From: Chlamydiia bacterium
Lineage (GTDB): Bacteria; Chlamydiota; Chlamydiia; Chlamydiales; Simkaniaceae
Direction: 5' to 3'
Assembly: GCA_022601645.1 (NCBI GenBank)
Contig: JAJACH010000001.1
Location: forward strand, 1-64,000
Length of the DNA stretch: 64,000 bases
Shown piece after piece: positions 1 to 8,155 of this stretch. Position 1 is the stretch's first letter, and each line of letters begins with the position of its first letter. The notes beneath the pieces were generated by a model. It worked only from the letters and a program-made list of their open reading frames with translations. It made no database searches and had not been told where the DNA came from. Both the position numbers and the translations under genes were made by a program.

Positions 1-46
1 TATAATTATAATAAATAAAAACTTTATTACTTTGAGGGTGAGGGGT

Positions 47-331
47 TTAGTGACCGAAGCGGGCGAGGGTGTGGCGCCCTTGTTTGGCCTGAAAGAACGT
101 GATTGTGGCTCGGCGATTCAGTTCAACCTCAAGCTCAGTCCTTCTATCATGGTATTGGATTGTCAGTTTCAGTTCGATTGTGCCCCCTGGATGACTTGTC
201 TTCTCATATGAGATCAGAGGGCTCCCAAGAAGAGTGGCAATTTTTGCATGTGTCCCTGCGTGGTGATCAGGAGGATGTCTATCAAGCCATTTATTTAAAA
301 CGCTGTCCAAATGTCCAGATATGAATGCCAT
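47..331 (-). CDS. Small hypothetical protein (94 aa)
   Basis: I do not recognise this protein. It is a mixed-charge soluble polypeptide with no signal peptide or membrane segment, starting MAFISGHLD and ending ARFGH. The start is well supported: an AGAGG Shine-Dalgarno sequence lies seven bases before the ATG on the minus strand. The C-terminal half alternates hydrophobic and charged residues (IELKLTIQYH, LEVELNRRATITFF), which suggests beta strands. It shares the MA- N-terminus and purine-rich leader of many other lineage-specific genes in this window. Function unknown. Confidence 0.55.
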   Translation of the reverse strand: MAFISGHLDSVLNKWLDRHPPDHHAGTHAKIATLLGSPLISYEKTSHPGGTIELKLTIQYHDRRTELEVELNRRATITFFQAKQGRHTLARFGH

Positions 332-447
332 TATTAACCTCTTTGTTAAGAAGTGATTATAACTTAATTCTGTAAAGAATTCAATGGTGGATTAAGTAGT
401 TGTAGACTATCCTTCACGGGTCAAAAACTTAGAATGGGAGAGAGAAG

Positions 448-723
448 ATGGGGCTAGTAGGAGTTGGCGCAGAACTAACGGTGCCAGATTGGGTGTCTGT
501 AGAATCGATGAAGCGCATAGGACAAGGATGCATTGGAGCTTTAGTGGGTTTTGTGATCTCAGATGCATTGAGGCCACCACCCACGATGTGTGACTATGAG
601 ATGACACCGTTAAATCTGGTGGTTTGCCAAAATATGGGAAAAATTGTGTGTGCAGTAACAGGATGTGCTGCGGGCGTGTTTCGACAAGAGGTGGTAGAGT
701 ACGTGGAGGGGCTACTTAGTTGA
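448..723 (+). CDS. Small cysteine-rich hypothetical protein (91 aa)
   Basis: Unrecognised small protein starting MGLVGVGAEL. A GGGAGAGAGAAG leader directly precedes the ATG and gives good Shine-Dalgarno support. Two moderately hydrophobic glycine-rich stretches (about residues 25-42 and 62-78) could be weak membrane segments, and there are five cysteines. Its last 12 bases overlap the convergent deformylase gene. Function unknown; a lineage-specific membrane-associated or secreted protein is possible but only inference. Confidence 0.55.
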   Translation: MGLVGVGAELTVPDWVSVESMKRIGQGCIGALVGFVISDALRPPPTMCDYEMTPLNLVVCQNMGKIVCAVTGCAAGVFRQEVVEYVEGLLS

Positions 724-1326
724 GGAAAGCTTTGTCTGTAGACTAAGTTCAGCGAGTTTTTCGGGGGGGCATTTGTGTGGCCAGTTCTCACGGTTTTTGC
801 GAAATTCCTCAGTCTGCTCGTTTGTTACCAGTTTGAGGGTTGTAAGATCGTCAACGTGAGAGATAAAGCGAATACCGTTTAGGTGGTCCACTTCGTGTTG
901 TAAGATGCGCGCTTCCATGCCCTCGTACTCTTCAACAACCATTTCACCCATTTCGTTATAAGCGCAGAGCTTAATTTTGGCCGCCCGGGGAACAAGGCCT
1001 ACGATATCACCAAGGGAGTAGCATTTCTCATGCAAAACGAGCGTTTCATTCGATCTCCAAATGACCTGGGGGTTGAAATAGATCTTAAGCAGGCCGTTGA
1101 AATTCACGAGGATCACGCGTTTCCCGACCCCTATTTGGGGGGCGGCAAGGCCGGCCATCTCGTTGATGCGTTCATTCGCAATCTGCTTCATGTTTTGTAC
1201 TAAAGCCTGGGTTTCCTCAGATGTCATCTCATTTTTAGTAAGTTCTAGAGCATTTTGCCGTAGAAGTGGGTCTGATGGTGCTATGAACGGAGCTGAAGCT
1301 AAAATAGTGCTGAGTATAAGAAACAT
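712..1326 (-). CDS. def: Peptide deformylase, divergent, with hydrophobic N-terminus
   Basis: Peptide deformylase family metalloenzyme (204 aa), expected to remove the formyl group from nascent N-formylmethionine. Motif 1 is AGLAAPQIG (residues 58-66), with Met57 where GxGLAA normally has its first glycine. Motif 2 is EKCYS (100-104), keeping the metal-binding Cys102 but departing from canonical EGCLS. Motif 3 is HEVDH (144-148), with both zinc/iron histidines and the catalytic glutamate. The first ~12 residues (MFLILSTILASA) look like a signal peptide or membrane anchor, unusual for a cytosolic enzyme. A possible Shine-Dalgarno (GAGGAA) is about 13-15 bases from the ATG, rather far. It overlaps the 448-723 gene tail to tail. 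Confidence 0.88.
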   Translation of the reverse strand: MFLILSTILASAPFIAPSDPLLRQNALELTKNEMTSEETQALVQNMKQIANERINEMAGLAAPQIGVGKRVILVNFNGLLKIYFNPQVIWRSNETLVLHEKCYSLGDIVGLVPRAAKIKLCAYNEMGEMVVEEYEGMEARILQHEVDHLNGIRFISHVDDLTTLKLVTNEQTEEFRKNRENWPHKCPPEKLAELSLQTKLSSTK

Positions 1327-1461
1327 GTACTAAATTATATTCCTCTAAGGCGCTTGTGTCAACGAATACTAAGAATTTCATTGTTCAGACGCTGCAAATA
1401 CAGGTTAGTTTGTTAAGAAATACATTTACAGCAAGTAAAGGCATGCCTAACCTTGATAAAT

Positions 1462-2247
1462 ATGTTAGACGGCGCAATTGATGGCATTGATCGAGTGATC
1501 ATTCAAGTGGATTCGAAAAACGAGGTAGAGCGCTTATTTCATCGCCTGTGCAAAAAGCTTCGTGTACCGAAGGCGTGGCCAGTCACGCATTTTCCAGCAA
1601 CTGCCTATTGTCCTGGGGGTTTTGTCAGTGGTGGGCTTTATGTCGGGAACTGTCATGTAGAAATCCTCTTCACGCAGATGTGCGGGCCGATAAGACGGCT
1701 TTTTGCTAAACGGGCACCTCGTATAAGCGCAATTTCCTTAAAGCCGGCGATGCCTTTAGAGGAGATAATACACAATTGTGATCGGGAGTGGCAACCTCAC
1801 TCGGGAATTGTTGACTACAAAGTCGCCCCGATGAAGCTTTTAAAGCGGAAAATCCGTCTATTAGGACGCTCACAGCTTGACTTAGCCTTTGCTCAAGAAA
1901 GTGCCATCTTACACCAGTATGTATTTTTGGAAACCGAGCCTGTATTTCGCTTGAAGAAAATCAAGAAGGCGACAGGGCAGTGGTTGTTGCAACAGCTTTT
2001 AGAGGTGGCCTACAAGGCAGGGGAAAAACCGCTTTTCTTTTTCACGCGCTATGCAGACCTTTATCTCAATCCAGAGAGTGAGCCGTACGCAAGTAATCCG
2101 CTAGTGAAAGTGCAACTCAACCCGATTCCAGTCGACATGGAACACCCGCAATTGGAATTTGAGCCCAACCAGCACGAAGGGATCTACGCGCTTGAATTTG
2201 AAAAGTGTACAGTAACACTTGCTGACCTAGCTAGCATGATCCTGTGA
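1462..2247 (+). CDS. VOC/glyoxalase-like protein
   Basis: A 261-residue soluble protein. The N-terminal part (DRVIIQVDSKNEVERLF, then a GGLYVGNCHVEILF strand) resembles the beta-alpha-beta-beta-beta module of the vicinal oxygen chelate (glyoxalase/bleomycin-resistance) superfamily. The assignment rests on pattern only and no substrate can be named. I chose the ATG at 1462 (MLDGAIDGID) over a TTG at 1453; neither has a clear Shine-Dalgarno. The final 21 bases overlap the convergent icd gene. Confidence 0.6.
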   Translation: MLDGAIDGIDRVIIQVDSKNEVERLFHRLCKKLRVPKAWPVTHFPATAYCPGGFVSGGLYVGNCHVEILFTQMCGPIRRLFAKRAPRISAISLKPAMPLEEIIHNCDREWQPHSGIVDYKVAPMKLLKRKIRLLGRSQLDLAFAQESAILHQYVFLETEPVFRLKKIKKATGQWLLQQLLEVAYKAGEKPLFFFTRYADLYLNPESEPYASNPLVKVQLNPIPVDMEHPQLEFEPNQHEGIYALEFEKCTVTLADLASMIL

Positions 2248-3648
2248 GGATGTGTAGCCGGGCTTTCCATCAAAATGGAACAGGTTCTCCGTTTTAATCA
2301 TGTCCACTTTAGGGGCTAAGTGTGCTAATAGTTCGGCGATGTTTTCTTGTGTACAAGGCGCGCTTGCAATGAAGCGGTAGCGCCACTGTTCGATGCAAAA
2401 CGTTTCCTTTTGTCCTTCTGGGTAGACTTTTGCGCCGCGGTTGCTGGCAAAGACCATTTTGAAGGGACCAACTTGCACGTCTTTCATTGAGTCGTTGAAC
2501 CCTTTGTCGTAGGTATAGACATCAACGCCGAAGAGTTCTCGCTTCGGATTTTCGGTGAGGGTGGGCTCGATGTGTACTTCATCTTCGGTGGATTGGTAGT
2601 CAACAGCGTGGAGGGTGCCTGGTTTTTGTCCCAACCGTGCAATGACAGCGTCGGCAAACTCTTTGGTGCCCACTTTTTCTTTGCTTGTTCCTTCGACGAA
2701 GAGGTCGTAGGTGTGGATGCCATCTTCTAAGGTTTTAAGCCACGCGTTATGGACGGTTGTTGCTACGGCGTTTTGTCCAATGTGTTGGAGCATGAGGATG
2801 GAGCCGAGGAGGAGGCCCGAGGGGTTGGCCATGTTTTGGCCAGCGCGGCGAGGGGCTGAGCCGTGGATGGCTTCGAACATAGCGCCGTGGGTGCCGATGT
2901 TAGCTGAGCCGGCAAGGCCTACTGAGCCACTGATTTGTGCGGCAACGTCGGAGAGGATATCGCCGTAAAGGTTGGGCATCACAACGACGTCAAATGCCTC
3001 TGGAGAATCGGCAAGTTTTGCAGCGCCAATATCGACAATCCAAAATTCGTTTTCAATCTCGGGATAGTCCTTGGCCACAACGTCAAAAACCTCGTGGAAA
3101 AGACCGTCTGAGAATTTCATGATGTTGTCTTTGGCAAAGCAGGTGACTTTTTTCCGATTATTTCGTTTGGCGTACTCAAAGGCGTAGCGGCAGATCTTCT
3201 CAGAGCCAGGCCGTGAGATGAGTTTAATCGATTCACAGACGTTAGGTGTTTGGCGGTATTCGATGCCAGAGTAGAGGTCTTCCTCGTTTTCACGAACGAT
3301 GACTACGTCCATAATCGGGTGTTTTGTTTTAACAAATGGATGGTAGGAGACGCAAGGACGGAGGTTAGCGTAGAGGCCTAGAGTGGTTCGAACGGTTACG
3401 TTTAGGCTTTTAAAGCCGCCGCCTTGGGGTGTGGTGATGGGAGCCTTTAAAAAGGCTTTTGTGTTTTTAATCGTGTCCCATGTTTCAGGTGCCATGCCGG
3501 TTGGATGGCCGCTTGTATAGACCTTCTCTCCGATTTCAATTTCGTGAATCTCAAGTTCTGCGCCAGCAGCTTCCAAGATTCTTAACGTGGCATCCATAAT
3601 TTCAGGGCCGATGCCATCTCCACGTGCAACAGTAATTGGTATTTTCAT
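2227..3648 (-). CDS. icd: Isocitrate dehydrogenase (long, Thermus/Rickettsia type)
   Basis: Oxidatively decarboxylates isocitrate to 2-oxoglutarate in the TCA cycle. The N-terminal GDGIGPEIM, the phosphate/substrate segment around SLNVTVRTTLGLYANLRP, VRENEEDLYSGIEY, the metal-binding NLYGDILSD, and HGSAPRRAGQNMANPSG are hallmark isocitrate/isopropylmalate dehydrogenase motifs. The ~140-residue C-terminal extension gives about 473 aa, as in the long subfamily. I prefer the ATG at 3648 (MKIPITVARGD); a GTG at 3666 is the alternative. From established knowledge, Chlamydia species lack icd while several environmental chlamydiae have a full TCA cycle. It overlaps the VOC-like gene by 21 bp tail to tail. 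Confidence 0.93.
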   Translation of the reverse strand: MKIPITVARGDGIGPEIMDATLRILEAAGAELEIHEIEIGEKVYTSGHPTGMAPETWDTIKNTKAFLKAPITTPQGGGFKSLNVTVRTTLGLYANLRPCVSYHPFVKTKHPIMDVVIVRENEEDLYSGIEYRQTPNVCESIKLISRPGSEKICRYAFEYAKRNNRKKVTCFAKDNIMKFSDGLFHEVFDVVAKDYPEIENEFWIVDIGAAKLADSPEAFDVVVMPNLYGDILSDVAAQISGSVGLAGSANIGTHGAMFEAIHGSAPRRAGQNMANPSGLLLGSILMLQHIGQNAVATTVHNAWLKTLEDGIHTYDLFVEGTSKEKVGTKEFADAVIARLGQKPGTLHAVDYQSTEDEVHIEPTLTENPKRELFGVDVYTYDKGFNDSMKDVQVGPFKMVFASNRGAKVYPEGQKETFCIEQWRYRFIASAPCTQENIAELLAHLAPKVDMIKTENLFHFDGKPGYTSSQDHAS

Positions 3649-3694
3649 ACGCTTCTTTGTACTCACTGGAGTGTTTACGTTAAAGTTTTTTTTG

Positions 3695-3724
3695 TTGAAG
3701 AGTTAAAAAAAACCAGGCTAAAAT
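3695..3724 (+). promoter_or_regulatory. Predicted promoter of the ethylene-receptor-like gene
   Basis: A -35-like TTGAAG (3695-3700), an 18-base spacer and a -10-like TAAAAT (3719-3724). The ATG at 3731 follows after exactly six bases, so the transcript would begin at or next to the start codon. No Shine-Dalgarno is present. This decides the start in favour of 3731 over the ATG at 3725. Confidence 0.4.
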
Positions 3725-3730
3725 ATGTGC

Positions 3731-4480
3731 ATGTTTCGGTTTTTATTTTTTACAGGGAATTGGCCTCCACGTTGGAGGTGCGGCACCTGGTCTGATGCGT
3801 TAGGTTATGTGCACATTACCTCCGAGTTAATGATCTTTGCCGCCTATATGGCGATACCGCTTCTTTTGGTTTATTTTCTTCGTAAACGGAAAGACGTCCC
3901 CTTTTCAGGAATCTTCTGGCTTTTTGCAGCGTTTATCATCGCTTGTGGGTTTACCCACCTGACAGAGGCGATTATTTTCTACTACCCTGTGTATCGTTTT
4001 TTGGGATTGTTACTAGTACTAACCGCCCTTGTTTCCTGGGTGACTGTCATTGCGCTTATACCTGTTTTACCGAAACTACTAGCTCTACCAGGCCTGCAGA
4101 ATATCAACGAATTGCTCAAAAAAGACTATGGGCAAGCTAAATTGCGTTATGATACCGCCTTAGAATTAGTGCAAGTTGGGGTGTGGGAGTGGGATTTAAA
4201 GGCGCAGCAATGTGTATTATCGGCAAACGCACAAGCTTTGCTAGAGCTGTCCGGGTCTAGCTCTATGGCAGATGACCATTTTTTTAGCCAAATTCACTTT
4301 GAAGAGCTAAAAAAATTCGAAGCAGAACTCCAAGAAAACTTACAAAGTACCCATCATCAATCGCTTCGGCTAAGGTGTATGGTAGGAGGAAAGAAAGTCG
4401 AAAGTTTTCTGTTTCATTGGAAAACAATTTTCGATGAAAAACAAAACCCTCTGAAAGTCATCGGGACAATTGCGCGTTAA
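3731..4480 (+). CDS. Ethylene-receptor-like membrane sensor with PAS domain, no kinase
   Basis: A 249-aa sensor. Residues ~10-115 align by eye with the N-terminal ethylene-binding domain of plant ETR1 and its bacterial relatives: GNWPPRWRCGTWSDALGY, then HITSELMIFAAYMAIPLLL (helix 1), then FIIACGFTHLTE (helix 2), then a third helix ending ALIPVLPKLL. Cys72 and His76 match the copper ligands Cys65 and His69 of ETR1, and Tyr39 and Ile42-Pro43 match its Tyr32 and Ile35-Pro36. Glu32 replaces the aspartate important in plants. A PAS-like domain (about 130-249, with GVWEWDLKAQQ) follows, and the protein stops before any kinase. It lies 43 bp before a separate histidine kinase, suggesting a split sensor. 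The ligand (ethylene, copper or other) is unproven. Confidence 0.85.
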   Translation: MFRFLFFTGNWPPRWRCGTWSDALGYVHITSELMIFAAYMAIPLLLVYFLRKRKDVPFSGIFWLFAAFIIACGFTHLTEAIIFYYPVYRFLGLLLVLTALVSWVTVIALIPVLPKLLALPGLQNINELLKKDYGQAKLRYDTALELVQVGVWEWDLKAQQCVLSANAQALLELSGSSSMADDHFFSQIHFEELKKFEAELQENLQSTHHQSLRLRCMVGGKKVESFLFHWKTIFDEKQNPLKVIGTIAR

Positions 4481-4523
4481 ATATTTCTTGAAATATTTTT
4501 TATAAATACATCATGTAAGAAAT

Positions 4524-6068
4524 ATGGTAACCGAAAATGGGCTTCGTAAATATTCTGGGACAGCAACATTTTTTGCCTTTGCCCTAGGGATTGTGGTGTT
4601 GATAGGCTGGTGGTTTCATCGGCCAACCTTAGTTCAGGTGCTACCGAATTTAGTGCCCATGCAATTTAATACAGCTTTGCTCTTTGTTGTTGCAAGTTTG
4701 GGTCTATTCTGCTCTTTAATTTCATACAATGGATGCAAAGTAGTGCTTGCGCTATTTTTAGGGGTCTTTGCGCTGTTAACTCTTAGTCAATACATGTTTG
4801 GTTGGGATTTATCAATTGATGAGCTCTTCCAAAAAGCCTATATCACGACTAAATCTTCTAATCCAGGGCGTATGGCGCCTAACACCGCAATAGGGTTTAT
4901 CTTTATTAGTCTAGGATTACTTTCATTAAAAACTAAGAATAGTTGGGCCTCGAGTTGTTTTGGAGGCTTTGCTTTTGCTTTTGGTTTTGTATCTACGTTA
5001 GGTTATATCGAGTCATTCGAAGCAGCCTACGGGTGGGAAGCCTTAACTGATATGGCCTTACACACAAGTATTGGTTTTATCTTGTTGGGAAGTGCATTAT
5101 TTATAGCCACCGTGAATTTTGATGCTAAGGCAAAGATTTCTTCTTGGGTATACATCCCTCTCATGCTTACAGCCTTTACTGTATGTTTATTATTTTGGAG
5201 AGGGCTTGAGGTTGCTCGTTTGCAAGCGTTCAATGCCGGGGTCCCTTTTCATGTTAATTATACAATAACCATTTTGATGTGCCTTTTCCTAGTTCTTACT
5301 GTGCTTTTGTTAAGAAAAACAACTGCATTTGTCTGTGAGCTTGAAGATGCGAAATTTGAAGCTGAAGTCAATACACAGATGAAAACCAAGGTGCTTCATT
5401 ATGTGAGTCATGAAATTAAAAGCCCGCTTTCGGCTATTTTAGGATTTAGTGAGCTATATTTTGATGATGAAAATATTGAAGGGGAAGTTAAAAAAGCGTT
5501 TGACTGCATTTATACAGCAAGTATGCATTTAAAAGCTGTGATTGATGACCTATTAGCTCTTTCGCGATTTGAGAGTGGAAAAATCGAACTTGATAACCAC
5601 GAGTACAACATAGCTCAGTGGGCGCAAAGTATTTCTAAGCCCTTACAAATGAGAGCAAACAAGCAAGCGATTCACTTTGCTCTACACCTAGCACCCAATT
5701 TGCCTGAAACGTTAAGAGGAGATGCTTCTAAATTAGCACAGGTAGTGATTAATTTAAGCGAAAATGCCTTTAAATTTACCCCGCAAGATGGTGAAGTGAA
5801 TGTCTATATTGAGCTCGAAGATCCGGATACAACCACCCCAATTCTCTTGATAAGGGCAGTTGATAATGGAAGAGGGATTGCTCCTGATGCAATGGAAATG
5901 ATATTTGAACCCTTTAGCCAAGAGCGTTCTGCAGATATTAAAATTGGTTTAGGACTAGGTTTATCTATATGCAAACGGTATCTTGAAATGATGAATGGTA
6001 AAATCTCAGTCTCAAGTAAAGAAGGAGAGGGCACCACTTTTGAGTGCCGCGTCTTAGCATATTTATGA
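4524..6068 (+). CDS. Membrane sensor histidine kinase
   Basis: A 514-aa kinase with about eight N-terminal transmembrane segments (residues 12-265). Three of these carry a recurring motif: MQFNTAL (46), MAPNTAIGF (117) and MALHTSIGF (177). The H-box is VSHEIKSPLSAILGF with phosphoacceptor His296. The ATPase domain has the N-box SENAFKFTP, G1 DNGRGIAPD and G2 GLGLGLSICKRY, so it looks catalytically intact. No receiver or DNA-binding domain follows and no response regulator gene is visible nearby. It sits between two kinase-less sensors and overlaps the downstream one by ATGA. A paralogue lies at 49705-51276. Confidence 0.9.
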   Translation: MVTENGLRKYSGTATFFAFALGIVVLIGWWFHRPTLVQVLPNLVPMQFNTALLFVVASLGLFCSLISYNGCKVVLALFLGVFALLTLSQYMFGWDLSIDELFQKAYITTKSSNPGRMAPNTAIGFIFISLGLLSLKTKNSWASSCFGGFAFAFGFVSTLGYIESFEAAYGWEALTDMALHTSIGFILLGSALFIATVNFDAKAKISSWVYIPLMLTAFTVCLLFWRGLEVARLQAFNAGVPFHVNYTITILMCLFLVLTVLLLRKTTAFVCELEDAKFEAEVNTQMKTKVLHYVSHEIKSPLSAILGFSELYFDDENIEGEVKKAFDCIYTASMHLKAVIDDLLALSRFESGKIELDNHEYNIAQWAQSISKPLQMRANKQAIHFALHLAPNLPETLRGDASKLAQVVINLSENAFKFTPQDGEVNVYIELEDPDTTTPILLIRAVDNGRGIAPDAMEMIFEPFSQERSADIKIGLGLGLSICKRYLEMMNGKISVSSKEGEGTTFECRVLAYL

Positions 6069-7153
6069 ATTCACAAGATCAATCAGCTTCACTAAAGTTT
6101 TTTAAAAAAAAGTTTTGGCAGCACTTAGCTTGGTTTTTAATTGTGCTTGTTATTATCACGGCTTTTTTGTTTAGGGCAAATGTAAAAAAAGCAATTACAG
6201 CTACTGAACACACTGAAACCATTGCAATACGAGCCAGTTTTGAATATTTAACCCAAGTCTCAGGCATTGAAAAAGCGCAGGATTTTCTTGAGTACGTTGC
6301 TCGTGAAGAGTCAAACATTGAGCAACTCGCTTTTAGATTTAACACGCATCAGTATTCCACTGATGACCCCAAATGGATGACTAGGAATACGCCTAAACTA
6401 AAGGATTTACCGTTTCAAAAAGGGCGTCTTTTCATTGAGCGGGGGGAAAGATTTATCATTACAAAAATGGATCAAGGTTTTTTGTGGGCAAAGTTCAAGG
6501 AAACTAAAGCGATCAAAGATTTCACTAAGTCTATTATTGTTTTCGAGTTAATAGTTGTGTTAGTTGGGGTTACGGCTTACTTTGGAGTGTTTTTTTGCTT
6601 TAAATTGCTATTTTACCCGTGGCTCAAAAAGCTGCTAGATGCAGCGGAAAACTACAGTTTAAATATATCAAAATTAAAAGGGGTCAATGTTTCGGTTGAG
6701 AAATTAAATAGAGGTTTTTTTGGCCCCTTCAATCAGTTTGATTATTTATTAAGCGAAGTTTTAGAGAATATTATATGGATTTCCTCTGTCTATAAGCAGC
6801 AACCCTACGGCTTATTATTCGCAACTAAAGGACGAGAGGTGGTATATGCTAACGAAAAAATGGAGGAATTACTTGGAGTTACAAGTGAAAATACCATAGG
6901 AGACCGTTGGCTTGATTGCTTATATCCTGCAGACAAAGAAAAGGCTGAATCCACGTGGATAAGGGCGTGCAATGAGCAGCTTCAGATACAAGAACAGTTT
7001 AGATTTCGGACTCCAGATGGAATGATTAACTGGGTGAATATGCAAGTTATCACGCTAAAAGGGAATAACAATAGAGTGATTGGATTTATGGGCACTTTCA
7101 CACCAATCAATCGCTTAAAGCAGAAATCAGACCTGCTACTGTCTGACACTTAG
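6065..7153 (+). CDS. Membrane PAS sensor protein lacking an output domain
   Basis: A 362-aa protein with a transmembrane helix near residues 20-38 and a second near 155-185. They flank a ~115-residue predicted periplasmic region, and a cytoplasmic PAS domain follows (about 245-345; VVYANEKMEELLGVTSENTIGDRWLDCLYPADKE is split here as VVYANEKMEELLGV and GDRWLDCLYPADKE). There is no kinase, cyclase or other output domain. The ATG at 6065 overlaps the kinase stop codon as ATGA, implying translational coupling, so I prefer it over the in-frame GTG at 6044. The arrangement suggests it feeds a signal to the upstream kinase. Confidence 0.82.
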   Translation: MNSQDQSASLKFFKKKFWQHLAWFLIVLVIITAFLFRANVKKAITATEHTETIAIRASFEYLTQVSGIEKAQDFLEYVAREESNIEQLAFRFNTHQYSTDDPKWMTRNTPKLKDLPFQKGRLFIERGERFIITKMDQGFLWAKFKETKAIKDFTKSIIVFELIVVLVGVTAYFGVFFCFKLLFYPWLKKLLDAAENYSLNISKLKGVNVSVEKLNRGFFGPFNQFDYLLSEVLENIIWISSVYKQQPYGLLFATKGREVVYANEKMEELLGVTSENTIGDRWLDCLYPADKEKAESTWIRACNEQLQIQEQFRFRTPDGMINWVNMQVITLKGNNNRVIGFMGTFTPINRLKQKSDLLLSDT

Positions 7154-7210
7154 CCAGAAAGATAAATTTAAGTGTGTTTTAAGGTTGTTTTAGAGTATTA
7201 TCTAAAAATA

Positions 7211-8155
7211 ATGTTGAAAGATCTATTTGCTAAGCAACAAGCCTACATTAATGCCTTTTTTGATCGCCTCAACTTAGAAGATGCATTGCGCATGATAGAG
7301 GCAATTAATGGTATAAGTGGGGCCCTAATTTTTACTGGGGTTGGTAAAAGCGGCCACATCTCAGAGAAGCTTGCGGCAACCTACACCTCGCTCGGCATCC
7401 GATCTCATCACCTCCGCCCGCTCGATGCACTCCATGGGGATATTGGGATTGTCGGAGAGGGAGACTTGGTGATTTTACTCAGTAAAAGTGGCGCTTCCGA
7501 GGAGCTTTTACGGCTTGTTCCAGCCATCAAGGAACGGGGGGCAAAAACGCTTGCCTGGACCTCAACCCAAAACAGTCGCTTAAGCCAAATCGTCGATGAC
7601 TCGATTGTATTGCCTCTTGAAAAGGAGCTGTGCAAATTCGATCTAGCTCCGACAACAAGCCCTGCCATCCAACTCATTTTTGGGGATGTGTTGGCTGTGC
7701 ACCTGATGGAAAAACGAAAGCTTACTCTCGATGCGTATCAAAGCAACCATCCTGCAGGGGCGATTGGGAAAAAAATCAGCGAGAAGGTAGAGGATATCAT
7801 GGTCACAGGGGCAGACTTGCCGCTTGTCACACCTGAGACCAAGCTTGTCGATGCCCTCCACATCCTGACCGAGAAGCGGAAGGGGTGTGTTCTGGTTGTC
7901 AATGAAGACAAACAAGTCCTTGGCATCTTCACAGACGGCGATTTGCGGCGCGCCCTTCAAAAAGATCACGCCCAGGCATTAGGGGAAACGATGTCCGACC
8001 TAATGACCGATACCTTTATCGCAGTCACTCCAAAAATGCGGGCGATTGAAGCCCTAAAGCTGATGCAAAAAAAGCGTAAAGTCATGATGGCCCCTGTTGT
8101 TGAGGGAGGTCAGCTCAAAGGGCTGATTCATCTTCATGATATTCTTCAGGGGTAG
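7211..8155 (+). CDS. kdsD: Arabinose-5-phosphate isomerase (KdsD/KpsF family)
   Basis: Interconverts ribulose-5-phosphate and arabinose-5-phosphate, the first step to Kdo for lipooligosaccharide. It has an N-terminal SIS domain (FTGVGKSGHISEKLAATYTS; then LLSKSGASEELLRLVP) and two C-terminal CBS domains (from VEDIMVTGADLPLVTP and from MSDLMTDTFIAVTPK). Length (314 aa) is normal for the family. The ATG at 7211 (MLKDLFAKQQ) fits the family start better than the GTG at 7172. Its last 41 bases overlap the convergent pseudokinase-like gene. Confidence 0.93.
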   Translation: MLKDLFAKQQAYINAFFDRLNLEDALRMIEAINGISGALIFTGVGKSGHISEKLAATYTSLGIRSHHLRPLDALHGDIGIVGEGDLVILLSKSGASEELLRLVPAIKERGAKTLAWTSTQNSRLSQIVDDSIVLPLEKELCKFDLAPTTSPAIQLIFGDVLAVHLMEKRKLTLDAYQSNHPAGAIGKKISEKVEDIMVTGADLPLVTPETKLVDALHILTEKRKGCVLVVNEDKQVLGIFTDGDLRRALQKDHAQALGETMSDLMTDTFIAVTPKMRAIEALKLMQKKRKVMMAPVVEGGQLKGLIHLHDILQG

